A stretch of DNA of 64,000 nt from Symbiodinium natans (lineage: Eukaryota > Sar > Dinophyceae > Suessiales > Symbiodiniaceae), in the NCBI GenBank assembly GCA_905221605.1, contig CAJNDS010002712.1:62001-126000 (forward strand). The letters run 5' to 3'. This document shows, in pieces, positions 50,401-61,904 of this stretch (the stretch's first letter is position 1; every line of letters starts with the position of its first letter). The translations under genes and the position numbers were made by a program. The notes beneath the pieces were generated by a model that had not been told where the DNA came from, did no database searches, and worked only from the letters and a program-made list of their open reading frames with translations.

Positions 50401-53073
50401 CTACTGCATTCTGCCACCAGTCCAGGCGTGAGCCGGCGCAGGTCACGGCCAAAGACCGTGAGGCGAAGTCCACGCCACGGGAGCGGAAGTGTGCCTCAAG
50501 CAAAGCGCACGGACACCTTTTCAACAATATTGACAGCTTTCAATACAACAGTAATCAAAATATTTCTAATCTAAGGTACTCCCGACATCTTCGACCTGTC
50601 CAGGCCTTCGTCTCGATCAAGGCGTTGCGTGTCTCAACCGTCCCACCGGACTTGGACATCACCAGAACCTGGCGAGGGTTCCAGACTGCTGGGCAGAACC
50701 CAACAAAGCACAACAAGCATGTTCCGACATCACTGGTCTTTATTCCTATATATACACATATATATATATAATGATTCTGAATACTGTTTCAAAAACAATT
50801 TAAGACGACAATCGGTTACACTCAGAAAACACAGCCAGAGCAGCCCACGTAGAGGCTGGCTCGATCGTGCTCAGCACCATGTGGAAGCCATCAGGGTCCT
50901 CAGGGCTCTACAGCGGTTATTTGGGGTTGCACGTGGCTACGTAGGGTTATACGTACAGGGTTACACAGCTTTACTTGGTGATTGAGGGGTACAGAGGGTT
51001 TTGGAGGCTAGGGTTTTCTAGATCCGCCAAGAGGTGCAAAGGAGCCCCAAGGAAGGCCGGTCCGTGTTGTCAAGGAAAGCAATCCGCCGTGATCCCGGGC
51101 CCAAGGCCTGCTCGAGTTTTGGGGCTATAGGAGCATCACCCGACCTTAGACCTTGCGGATGTTCTATGGGACGTTGATTCATGTCATGGTTCTGACACAG
51201 ATCGGCGTACATGCAAAGGTCGATGCTGCTTGACTTTCGACATGCCGTACATTCCAGCCACGTGTGGACATCGAAGCTTGCAAACATCTCATCCTGCGAC
51301 CAGTACGAGATACGAGGTGTTTGGGTAGCAGGAAGGAGGGGATTGAGGGGGTTATGTGGTGCCTCCGTGAGAGGTCAAAGACTCCTCGATATCCCGCGCT
51401 CGCCTCTGACAAGAGCTGCGGGCCGAGGGCTGAGCCGCCGATGCCCAGAAGGAGCAGCGAAGTGACATTCCCTCAGGTGTTTTCGGACTCTGGCCATGGG
51501 ACTGTATGGGACTTACCATGACTTACCTGCTCTTTGCATCCTTTCGCATGTCTCATGAATGTCTGTGGCTACACAACTTCATAGACTGCGCCTGACGTGG
51601 CACAGAGCCAATCCGACCGACAAGATGCTCAAGGAGACGAGCTGCTTGCAGAGGCCTCCCGTGTAAGATAATCAATCTGCGCCTCGGCTTTCGTGCAGGT
51701 CTTGACTGGTAAAGAGTCTCTCCTGTGCTCAGACTTAGACCAAGTAACCCAGCTGCTGTAGATCTCCTCACGTATCTCCTGCCATGGCAGGGAAAATATG
51801 AAAAACTCATGGAGAATCATGGAAACCGTTGAACAAAAGCTTCGGAACCCCAAAGGCCTCCGGAGCGAGCCCAGGATCCCTAAGCCAGTAGTGCCCGACC
51901 TCCGCAAGTTGTCACATCGCGTGCCACCCTATAGGGTCCCCTTTTTTGGTGAGAAAGTCTCTTGACATATTGAAGTACGATGAGGGAACGAGGGGGCCGT
52001 GGGAGGGTCCTTGCAGTGCCCTCTTTCTGTGAGGAACAGCGTTCCTAGATGAGTAGATGAGATGCTGGCACCCAACAAAACATTCGGCAAAGCATCTCTA
52101 GTACTCCATCCCCAAGGAACAACAGGCAGCAAAAGCAAAGCAATTTGTCGCCCCTTTTCAAGGAGTCCAGGACACCAGCCGGTCTTGCAGTCAAACGTAC
52201 GCGGCACGTGACTGCTCTTTGTCGCTCTGGAACTCAACCCACCGATGGATGGTCCGGATCTGTTTTGGGTAGGGGTAGCGGATGCTGAGAGACTGTGGCG
52301 AGTTAATGGCAAGACCGTCAGTTCTCGACATCGGGGTCCCTGTCGGGTAGGATATTCGGGCCCAGAACGGGAAAGCAGGTCAACTGACCAAATCGCCTCC
52401 AACAATGAGGCTGACGCCTGCAAACGATGACCCAGGTTCTGCTCCAACAAGGCGGCAGAAACAATGCTGATCTGCCTGATTCCTGATCAACCAACCACCA
52501 TGGTACACTGCTGTAGCAGTACTCGGTTATGGTACACTACGTCTTCATTGGCATGAGGCATATGAGGCATACGAGGCATACGAGGCATATGAGGCATATG
52601 AGGCATATGAGGCATCCAGGTCATAAGTCATCAGCCGCAAGTTGGCTACTTTCTTGCCAGCCCTGCTTTAAGCAGGACCTGGCAGGGGAACATGCTCGAA
52701 CGAGCCAGGGGGCATGTGTTATCCCTCTCCGCGTGTGACGTAATAGTCGACACAAAGAGCGGACAATGTGTGCGGGCCACACATGTGAACCGAAAATATT
52801 TGCCAAACATGAATTCGAGATCCTTCCTGTCTGTTTTTACAGAGCACTCGAGGTTTCAAGGAAGGGTCCTGTCAGTGTTTGGAAGATTCAGCACGAAGCT
52901 CAGAAATATTGCTCAACATAGCCGTCTCTGGTCAGTGACGTCACTCTCCGGCATTCGTCTGGATTACCCTCCAGAGCTTCCATGAGGAAACCTTGCTGGG
53001 TTTGGGGATTGTGCACAGCTTGGGGCATTCCTCTTGGGTTCCATCAAGAAACCATGTTGCAGATTATGCTGGA
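47436..53073 (-). CDS. GPI: Glucose-6-phosphate isomerase, bacterial/plastid type, about 20 exons
   Basis: Interconverts glucose-6-phosphate and fructose-6-phosphate (EC 5.3.1.9). Exons: 53073..53053 (tentative), 52991..52945 (EGNPDECRR), 51899..51858 (VGHYWLRDPGLAPE), 51778..~51640, 51471..51404 (GIGGSALGPQLL), 51107..51063 (FLDNT), 50898..50845 (DPDGFHMVL), 50668..50606 (SKSGGTVETRN), 50494..50408, 50299..50271, 50188..50136 (WEFVGGRTS), 50056..50008, 49939..49895, 49788..49717 (NPATLLVRAWH), 49577..49499 (RYLQQLVMESLGK), 49282..49223 (TVYGNKGSTDQH), 48758..~48669 (GPDDYFAVFV), 48601..~48510 (SDYLLAFLIGTRRAL), 47979..47926 (FERAVGLYAALIG), 47807..~47705 (VNAYNQPAVESGK), 47612..47436. SKSGGT, KGSTDQH and VNAYNQP are of the bacterial/plastid GPI type, not the cytosolic animal type. 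The active-site Glu of MES, His of DQH and Lys of ESGK are present. Roughly 90 N-terminal residues of the family are not found. Confidence 0.93.
52992..53052 (-). repeat. Intron with 14-bp direct repeat at its borders
   Basis: GTTTCTTGATGGAA (5' border, from 53052) against GTTTCCTCATGGAA (from 52991), 12 of 14 identical. Tentative first intron of the GPI model. Coordinates are given in minus-strand order. Confidence 0.55.
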
Positions 53074-53202
53074 CTAGATGCATAGATGCTATACGATAGA
53101 AACCCAGCAACTTGTAACCGTCCGAAAGTTAAGAAATAATCTGATATCATATATATATATATATACACGTAGACATACTGCACCATACAATATTCATGTA
53201 CA

Positions 53203-56200
53203 TTAGCCGGCTATGGTATGTTCTTCAACAGTACACTTCAGAGTTTTTTTTTCCGAGAAACGCGGCACCAACTGGCGGCGTGCGAAGTCTGTTGCAGTCC
53301 ATCCGCGAAGATTGCGCAAATCAAGTCTGGCTCCCGCTGTTATAAGGGCTGCAGCACCTGAGGCATTCAGGGGCCTGCGGCAGCTGAGGTACGTAGCATG
53401 TGTTGGGACGCACCAGAAGTAGTCAGCTGTAGGATACATAGTGCATTACATTTTCACGCTGATAAACTGAATTTCTTTACTGGAGCATACGGTGTAGTAC
53501 TTTCTCGCAATCTCTATTGGCGTAGTTGTGGTAGGGGCTCCAGCGCCTGTGTATTGCGATGTGTTCATGGCTAACATCAATGGCGTCGCACCAGGCAGGT
53601 GATAAAATGATCTTGTGCAAGCTGTAGGAGTCCCATATCTGTGCTGAAGAGACTTCACCGTTGTCAAGACTCCAAATAGCCGGGACTTCTTCCACAAACT
53701 GCACGACCCGTTCGCATCGGCTTTCAACTCAATCAGCCATTCCACCAACTCTGCGCTGCCTCCACGATGCATCATTGCGCAAACAAGAGCACTGGTTGCA
53801 TCAGGTGCACCAATGCTCCGTACCCTGAGGAGTTCGTCCATGGCAGCTCTCGAACCACAGGCGCTAGCGGATTCAAAAGCAGAGATGCCGAAAATGTTCC
53901 GCGCGTGCGGACTGCAACCAGCTTCACAAAGAAGGCGGATTCCTTCCGGATTGTTGGCATCAGCAGCAGCCGTCATGGGCCCACGAATGAAGAGACCACT
54001 GCTGTTCACATCGGCTCTTGCAGAAATCAGCAGGCGCGCCGCCTCATTGTGCTTGTAGAAAAGGCAGATTGCAAGCACAGGAGTCAATGGCGGCATCCCC
54101 ACTCGCGGCTGGTCCTTCCTCGTCTTGCTATTCGGGTCTGCCCTCATCGCCAGCAAGCCTTGGATCAAGGACGGGTCACCACGCAGGGCCGCATAGTGCA
54201 AGGGCGACCATCCAGTCTTATCCTGCTGACGCACCCGTGCGAAGCCCATCTGGTAAAGGAACTTCGCGACCTGCAAATGTTGGCTCTCCGGGTTCTTCGC
54301 GTTCAATTCGAAACCCGGGACTGGCTCATAGAGCCCGTTCACGGCAAGGCCCTTCAAAAGCACCGCCTGCAAGTTCAGAAGGATGCGGTAGCTTACCTGA
54401 GACCAGCACTCCGAGCAATTTCCCCTCACAACGCCTGAAAATCCAAGTCCGCGTAGTAAGGAGTAGGCAGTACTGTGACAAATGCAGCAAGATCACCACA
54501 AAGCACACTAGCGCGGCACGAGATTCCGTGCTCAAGTGCAGCCTCTTTCGAACAAATGTCGCGCAACCTAGCTTCAGAAGCTTCATACAAGTTACGAGAT
54601 CTTGGGCACGCAGGAGCGAGTCGATCTTACGCCTCAGGGCTTCGGCAAAGATCGGAGCCAGTTGGTTGAGATCCTGCAAGCACGGTGTGGCTCTGGATGC
54701 AGTAAGTTGGGGCCTTTAGGGTTTGGGATCTAGTGTCTTTTTTGTGCCAGGTTCAAGCAGGAACGGACTTCACAGCACGACTTTCCCACGCCCCTCGGTC
54801 CTCCGGAACAGTGAACAGGCCTTCCCCAGCTGGCCCACCCCCGACAGATGCTTCTTGCCTTTCTTTGTCCAGTCACACGTTTAGAACCAAAAAGACTTAC
54901 ATTCCTACTGGACTCCGAACCTCTAAGCCCCACCCCGAACCTAAAGCCAAACCTTTCGATAGATAAAGAGGAAAAGTCAGCCGGACTGTTGAGTTCTGCC
55001 GGGTGGCCCAATGACCAACTCCAGGTTCGCTGAACTTTTGACGATCACCCAGGACTCGTCCTGGAGTTTACGAACATAGGGGACCCTTCATAGAGACCCC
55101 TAATAGCAGGATTCGGTTATGATCAGGATTCCGATAGAATACCCTTGATCGCGAAAGCCCCCATCTCACGATAGTCCCCAAACTGAGGCCGTGGGGCTGG
55201 GGGAGTCTCTCAAACAATTGCACACCTGATTAAGGGGTCCTAACTCCAAACCCTCCCCCCTCCAGATTTGGGTGGAAGGTCAGATACGAATTTGTGGCGG
55301 GTAGTATAATGGAGGTTTTATATATACACACATTTGTATACACACACACACACATGGAGGTTGTTCTTTGCTCAGGGCCTTTGCCCGTACCGAACCTCGC
55401 CCTTGTTTTCGTACCGTTGTTGGAATTGTTCGAGTCTTAGAAGATGAAATCGCGGAATCAAATCGCTGCGATTTAAACACGCAGGCCCAAATCGCTTCTT
55501 ATTTGGTCGTATTCAACCGTTGGAAACGCAAATCGCGCGATTCGGGTTTCCAATGCCAAATCGCAGCTTGTGCTGCTTTCAAGCAGCACTCGTGAGAAGT
55601 GGGTTCAATGATTTTTGCGGGTTTGGGAAAAATCATTTAGCCAGCTTGGGCCCAAGGACTTTGTCACTATTTCAGAAGTTCAAGTTCAGGGGCGCTTTTA
55701 GGAAGCCTTGAATAACCGGAAACTCAGATTCAGAGAGGTGCTGGAAAGCCTTCAGTTGTTTGGAAATTCAGTTTACGGAGCCATTCGAAGGCCCTCATTG
55801 GTCTCGAAACTCGCACGTAGCGAAGTACAGATTTTCTTTCATGTATATTTGAGTAAGAGTTTAGAGTTTAGGGCTTAAGCTAAACACCCTCTCGCCCAAC
55901 CCAAACTAGGCTTTCAATGTATGAAACAATCAGGTTGAGATTTTATCTAGAAAAGTACCATGTTCAACGACTTACTTCCGAGAGCACTGTGTGTTTTTTG
56001 GTTTGTACCGAACCTGGTCCTTCTGATGTGGGGGTGGGGTGGGGGGGGTGGGGGGGTTGAGCACGAAATGATTTTTGCAGGCCCTGGCAAAAATCATTTC
56101 TGATGTTTTCCCTTCAAGGTTTATGGGTTCAAGACTTAGGATAAGTGTTTAGAACCTGGTTCTTCTGAAGGGTGGGGGGGGGGTCGAGCACCAAATAACC

Positions 56201-57382
56201 CTCAACCCTCAACCCTCCACCCTCGACCCCTAAACCCTAAACATCCCTAAACCCTCAACCTTAAACCGGAGTCGAGGGACCCATTCAAATCGCGCGATTC
56301 GGGCTTTCCCCAAACGCGGCGATTTCAAAACGCCGCGATTCTAACATCTAAGGTTCGAGTTGTTGGAATACACTATCGTAAGAATGAATACTGCGCCAAC
56401 ACCCAGGAATCGTCCTTGCCCAGTTCCCGAAGGGCTCGCTCGACCCTGCAATGCACATGTCGATCAGGGAATTGGGATGAAGTGGGCAATGCAGGGTCTT
56501 GGGGCTGTGTGCGCAAGATGCTCAGTAAGTATGCAGCTGTATCGCGGTCCGAGGCTGAAGAACGGTATCAAGGCGGGCGTAGCTTGAGGATGTCAATGGT
56601 GCTGGACTAATTAGTTGTGGTAAGAGGGCAGGCACAAACTAGGCTGCAACTGAGACAGCTTGCCATAGCCTTGACCGTGGTATATCTTGGCAATATGTTC
56701 GCCGTACTAGCATTACTGAGATTTCTACGAATACGTTCGCAGAAAAAGTACTTCGGCATGGCCTGCACCAACCTCGGTCTGCCCAGGATGATGGGGTGTA
56801 CACCGTGCACTGAGCGTCATCTTCGACAACTGGGCAGAGCGCGAAGAAGAACGTGCTCTCCGCAACATATGCAGGGATGCTGTTTATGGCATTGGTCAGC
56901 AATCTCTCGCCCGAAGGGGAGATGGCATTGTTCTGTTGGCTGAGCTCTAGCTGCGGGCAAGAGAAGTAGTCGTACCAGATGAAGAGAGGTGCTGCAAAAA
57001 GCTCCGACGTAGGTAAGCCTTTGGCACTCGGAAACATCGTCTCTGCCACGAGGTCAACTGGAATTGATTGCAAGCCAGCCCTCGCATATTGTAAAGCTTC
57101 CTGCAACACCTTGAACTGCTTAAACTCTGGATCTGGATGGCGGATCCCAACCCATTGGTGGGAAACAAAGAGTGCCTTGCCCAAGGTACTGTGGAAATTG
57201 ATGAGCTTGCCCTCATCCTTTAGCTCCTCGTGCGGGGAGATCTTCGTCATCCGCAGCACCACGTCCAGTGCCACAGTGTACATGGGGAACAGCATTGGAC
57301 TCCTTGCCGATTCCCCCGTTGTCTGCAAAGATGTGGCATACTGGGCCAAGGGGCTCACCGTACGAGCCCCGCAGAACGGCAT
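53203..57382 (-). CDS. SHQW/WYDYFSCPQ-domain protein with ankyrin repeats
   Basis: Exons (minus): 57382..56763, 56445..56415, 55060..~55000, a missing or unresolved exon near 54810-54770, 54673..54596, 54396..53547, 53357..53203. The N-terminal exon carries KALFVSHQWVGIRHPDP, APLFIWYDYFSCPQ, NSIPAYVAESTFFFALCP and ends in RGWCR; the 31-bp exon continues VERALRELGK; the next reads DESWVIVKSSANLELV. The large exon carries ankyrin repeats (GWSPLHYAALRGDPSLIQGL, ARLLISARADVNSSG, TPLMLAMNTSQY), and the last exon finishes the final repeat (AALITAGARLDLRN). I know this architecture as a large family in Symbiodiniaceae; its function is not established. Introns: GC-AG, GA-AG, GT-AG, GC-AG. A likely stop is at 53203. 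The start could also be one of the downstream Met codons (about 57289). Confidence 0.85.
55061..56414 (-). repeat. 1354-bp GA-AG intron with 15-bp border direct repeat and internal hairpins
   Basis: The 5' border reads GACGATTCCTGGGTG from 56414 and the exon after the 3' border reads GACGAGTCCTGGGTG from 55060, 14 of 15 identical. Inside: hairpins at 55607..55637 and 56067..56098 sharing AATGATTTTTGC arms; a hairpin with TGCTGCTT arms at 55571..55588; and AAATCGCGCGATTCGGG, present exactly at about 55530 and 56287. Several C- and G-runs and telomere-like fragments lie at 56200-56270. Confidence 0.85.
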
Positions 57383-57479
57383 GGCCAGCACAGCGGTGGG
57401 ATAAGGTCAGCCTTTTGGACTGGGCAGCTACATCTTGATGAAAGGCAAGGTTGACAGGCATCATAAATAACAAATCATA

Positions 57480-58150
57480 AGCCTGTGGGCGTATGGGGGT
57501 CGCAGAGTCAAGAAGTTTCAGCCACAGCAGAAGCGCATGCAGGGGATCCAGCAACGAAGACATCAAGTCTGTCGTTTTGACAGTCTCGAGTACTCAGGAA
57601 CGCACTTGCCGGCCTTCGTCCGGATTGGCTACCTCTCCTGCCAATAAATACTCAATGAATCATTCGTCACAGAATCGCCTTGTCCAGAAAAGGAAAGGAG
57701 TTTATGAAGACTGCGTGTTGCCACGTGTTGTCACTTACATGGTGTACCCAGTGTACTCCAGAACCATCAGTAAAAACAACAACAGCAACGACAGCAACAT
57801 CCTCGTTCCAGAGCGGCCATCGACTCGAAGGCCTCTTGAAGTGGCGGTGCGCTGGGTAGTTGCAGACGACGAGCATCGACTGTAAGACCTCAGGGACTCT
57901 TGGAGAAGCAGAGTGAGTCGCGTGGACATGCATGGGCTTTGTGCGCATGTGTGTGATTCATGGCAGTGCATGGTTCTGTGATGGGGCCGAGAAGCCAAGC
58001 GATTTGCTCCTAACGATAGTATCAGCGTCACAATGGGCAGCATCGTCAGCGAGTGCTCCAATCGCAGCCCAGATGAACCGGGCATTCCTGCCATCACGCT
58101 GTGTCTTCGTCAGTGGAACAGGCCCCAATGCTGCTAAATAATCAGGCAAG
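57480..58150 (-). CDS. Unrecognised gene, exon fragments upstream of the ankyrin gene
   Basis: Minus-strand pieces: 58149..~57990 (LAALGPVPLTKTQRDGRNAR, then FIWAAIGALADDAAHCDADT), about 57905..57670 (VPEVLQSMLVVCNYPAHRHF, then WPLWNEDVAVVAVVVFTDGS), and about 57575..57430 (SSLLDPLHALLLWLKLLDSA, then PQAYDLLFMMPVNLAF). The frames differ, as in exons. No family recognised. They could be the 3' exons of a gene ending just before the ankyrin gene, or extra 5' exons of that gene. Confidence 0.4.
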
Positions 58151-58325
58151 CCCCCCCCCCCTGATGCTTTGATGTGTTGTTAAGAGTCACATATAGTGAA
58201 TTAGAACAAAATGCCAGCTTCCAGGCCTCGAATTAAAAGCTTGCGGCATCCATGCTCGATTTCAGGCAACTTCAGAAGCAATGATATTATGGCAGGGCTT
58301 CATGGCTAGCTCGCGCTGCGACTGC

Positions 58326-58850
58326 TCACGAGGTGCGTTCGCCAACCTTTTGCATGCACTGTGTGGACTCGCCGTCTGCTTGGAGCCAAGAGGTCTCATC
58401 CGCAACAATACAAAGCAGACTGGCAGTGACTAGCATGGACTGGAAGACTGGCATGCGGCATCCGCGTCTTCCACGAAATCCTTGAAGCGTAGCTTCTGCA
58501 GGCAGTAGCTGAGCTAGGGGCTGGGGGTGCTGCAGAAGCATCCAGCCCTGGCCGTGATGCATCGTCGGGTAGGACTGGCTGAGCATTCAACGGCGTCTGG
58601 CCTCCTCACCACTTTCTGAATCTTCCATCTTCCGCCACTTTCCGTCAGCCTGAAATCTGAGATCCAAGAGGCCACGACGCGGCTACAGTCGAGGGTCACA
58701 ATGTGTCACACAGTGGCCCAACTTCTTGCCCGGTCTGAGGACACTACACTCTCCTCGAAGAGTTCCACGAGCTGCCCCAGAATTCGGGTTCCAACCTCAC
58801 TGTTCTGCTCGGCTAATCTCATGCTTGAATACCTGCGTGGATCTGCGATG
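58326..58850 (-). CDS. Unrecognised exon fragments
   Basis: About 58825..58715 reads MRLAEQNSEVGTRILGQLVE, then LFEESVVSSDRARSW; about 58690..58600 reads RVVASWISDFRLTESGGRWK, then IQKVVRRPD; 58586..58326 is an open frame. They are probably part of the same minus-strand gene as the exons at 57.5-58.15 kb. No domain recognised. Confidence 0.35.
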
Positions 58851-58899
58851 TACCCTCACAGCAGTCCCCCCCCGAGTCTCTAACCATATCCGCTGTTGT

Positions 58900-61140
58900 G
58901 CTTGGCAAGTATCGAATTGCCACAGCCTTGTGCAGCACCTGTTGCCAAGTTGCAGTACTTGAGTTGCAAGCGTCCGTTGACACACCACGAGATCGCAAAA
59001 GTGGGTCATCCAACAGAGTCTCTTGGCCTCATGGAGCTTCCCTCCCTTCCGCCGCGGAAGTTTCGGCTCGCCTTCGAGTCGACGCTGAACAACCACTCAA
59101 TTCTACTTTCGACACTTCAGGACAGTTTGGCCTTCTGCTTCAGCTGCGAATGGAGTCGCTGCAGGCTGCGCCGGCTGTGTCCTTCTGAACACAGACGCAG
59201 GCCTAAACAGTCCAAACCCTGCGGCTTACTTTGTGGGGCCATCCAACAAGCAGCATCAGCTTGGTCTGCCCAGCGAACCCAGCATCAACACTTAAAAGGA
59301 CGGCTCGCTTGAAACTCATGCGGGAGCTGCTGGGCTACCCGAAGCATGTCGTGTCGCTGTACACAACTGCGGGCTCTGTTTGTTTAAACGCAGACATCAA
59401 CAATGCAGCATGCAGCTTCGTATCGCCACATTTGAGTTGACGCTTGTCCTTGGCTCAGCCGGCAGGAGCTGTGGAGCCTTTAATGTCCGGCAATGGCAAG
59501 CAAGTTCGAAGACCACGATCTCTATCGGAGTGTTCAGACCACTCCAAAAATAGGAAGACTCTCTCTCCCCCCAACTTCACCCCTGCATCCCCATGTCTCA
59601 GACACTCTTGCGACTTTGGAGCATGAAAAGCCCTAAACAAGCCCTTTGTAACTTTCCTAGCACTGCATTGTCACAACATGCAAGCCCTAGACAACCTTAT
59701 ATACATTCCCAACCCCAGGCCCTAAACCCCAGGCATACACCTGAAACCCCGTCAGCCGCACATCGGGCCTCGGCTTCATCGAGTTGCTCCAAGATCCTGC
59801 TTCGAGCAGATCTAACCCTTGGTCTTGAAAGAACTGCTGCGTACCGCGTAGCGGCATACTCTGACAGACGCGTTAACGACACCGACTCCACGCAACACAA
59901 GGAGCAAGCTTCACTGCAATGGCATGCATAATGCATGGTTTCAGCCTGTCAGCAGCCAGCCGGGCATCCAACGTGAGGTCAGCAAGAGCAGCCTGGCTCA
60001 CAGACAGCAGCCACGATCGGCCTTGTGAAATGATACTCTCTTCCTGATATATAACTACCATCGCAAAGTAGAAGATAGTAGAACTTTGTTGCAGCTTGAA
60101 TAGGACACAGACGAAGCATCTGAAGACATATGAAAAAGCACACAACGTCTCCCGAACGCCTGCAGAGTGGTATCGTCCTCCACCATGTGGCCCAGGAGCG
60201 CCTCCCAAGCCAAGGCCCACCGCCCTAGCCCAGCAATCTGAAATCGCTTTCATGCATTTTAACACTGGGAGCCTTTGAAACTGGGGGCACTGGGGACGAT
60301 ACAGGAGAGAAGCGCCTGGATCAGCGCTCGGACGTTATCACTTCCAGCATTCCTGGCAAAGCTGTTTGCTCCGGTCCGGAAATTCAACAGAGTTCATGGG
60401 GATGGCCTGATCGCTGCATCCCCCGCTGCGGTTGTCGTCACGGCGCCCGCCTCTCGTGAATGGGGCATAGTTCCTTCAAAGTCAATCCTGCGCCAACATA
60501 CCCCATTGGGTCCGCGGGGCGACAGGGACCTCGATAAGATGAACGGCGCAGTCCCTGGCATCAGCCAGCCTTGGTCATGAGATCGAAAACCATGAACATC
60601 AAAAGGTCACGCTTGCAGAAACATAGGTCTCTAAACCCTAAACCCTAAACCCTAAAAACCCTAAACCCGGTGGCCTTTCATGGTAGTTTGTGGACTGGCA
60701 TGGGGCTCAATGCCGAGGCACGCGGCCAAGGCCAGCGCGGACATGCCGCCGGCATCGCAGGCACATGGGTCGTGTCCTGTGATGGTTTGCCGGGGTTCAA
60801 TAGAATAAACGAATAAATGATATCTATGTATTTATTCACCTCTACTATGTGTATTCATTTATGTCATATAGCGACTAGGCGTACATATACGAGAATATCA
60901 TGCGTATATAATGTGTATATGTACATATATTATATAAGGCAAAAACATATAAGATACGATAATTTACACAGGCTTGAAGTGGTTTAAGACAGCACCCAAA
61001 CCTTGAAGAGTCCAAGTCTGTGCACCCAAACCCCTGAAGCACCTGACAGCCCAGTCTCAACCTCAGGACCAACCACTGCCCCCACTCCATCCCTCCCAAG
61101 ATGCTCAAAACCCGGCCCCCAAAAATCGGGTCGAAGACTT
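58900..61140. other. No supported gene
   Basis: Short frames on both strands without recognisable motifs. Contains telomere-like CCCTAAACCCTAAACCC fragments (about 60630-60670) and AT runs (about 60805-60960). A plus-strand stretch near 59300-59400 (LMRELLGYPKHVVSLYTTAG) looks coding by eye but is isolated. Confidence 0.4.
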
Positions 61141-61211
61141 AGGGATTTAGATGTTTCATGTTGCCTCTCGTTTCTCCCTTTTTTGGGTGTGGGGTGGGGT
61201 AAGGGGTAAGG

Positions 61212-61345
61212 GGCAATCCCCCACCTTCGCCAAGGAAGCGCTTCAGCTCCCCCAGCTGCCCCTCGGCGGCCGCTGCGCAGAGAGGCTCCAGGGGCCGAGC
61301 GCAGAGAGGCGCTCCCTCCAGGGCTTTGTGGTTGAGGAATGCTTG
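61212..61345 (-). CDS. Possible ankyrin-type exon
   Basis: Reads KALEGAPLCARPLEPLCAAA, then AEGQLGELKRFLGEGG. The PLCAAAAEGQLGELKRFL part fits the first helix pair of an ankyrin repeat as it begins many dinoflagellate ankyrin proteins. A GT donor could follow RFLGE. No second repeat was found nearby. Confidence 0.4.
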
Positions 61346-61904
61346 GGGTATGAATGGGTATGATGTGTGGGTGCTTGTTCTTGCCTGTTGTGGTAGCCTG
61401 TTGTGGTACTGTAGGCCCTGGGCGAATCCACGTTTTGTTCCTCCGGACCTCCGGAGAATCCACCGCAAATCCCACGAAGTACTCCCGTCCTGCAGAGAAT
61501 TCCGCAGAGTATCAGTGGAGTGCCCACTTCCAGAGAAGTCTGCGGCGAAGCACCCCCATGGAGCGCATGTCCCCCAGAGCAGCCAGCAGAGAATCCCACC
61601 AAGCATTGTATCCCTACAGCAAACGTTCTAACACCATATCCCTGAGCGCCGTTACGTTTGTCGCGGGGCTATTCGTTGCTTTTTTGCTGTTGGGTGGGCG
61701 GGTGGTGGGGGAGGTTGTGGGAACGGGGTGAGGGGTGTCTCTTTGGTGCCTTTTCAAAGCATAAGGGAGATCATGTGCAGGTTTATGGCGGCCTCGAGTT
61801 TTTTTCTCAGATCCATTCCCCGTAATGGCCTTGGGCCGGACCAAAGGGCCAAATTCAGGGTGGTCGAGCAGCACCCAGCCCACGGTGGTGGCACGCCTCA
61901 GCTA

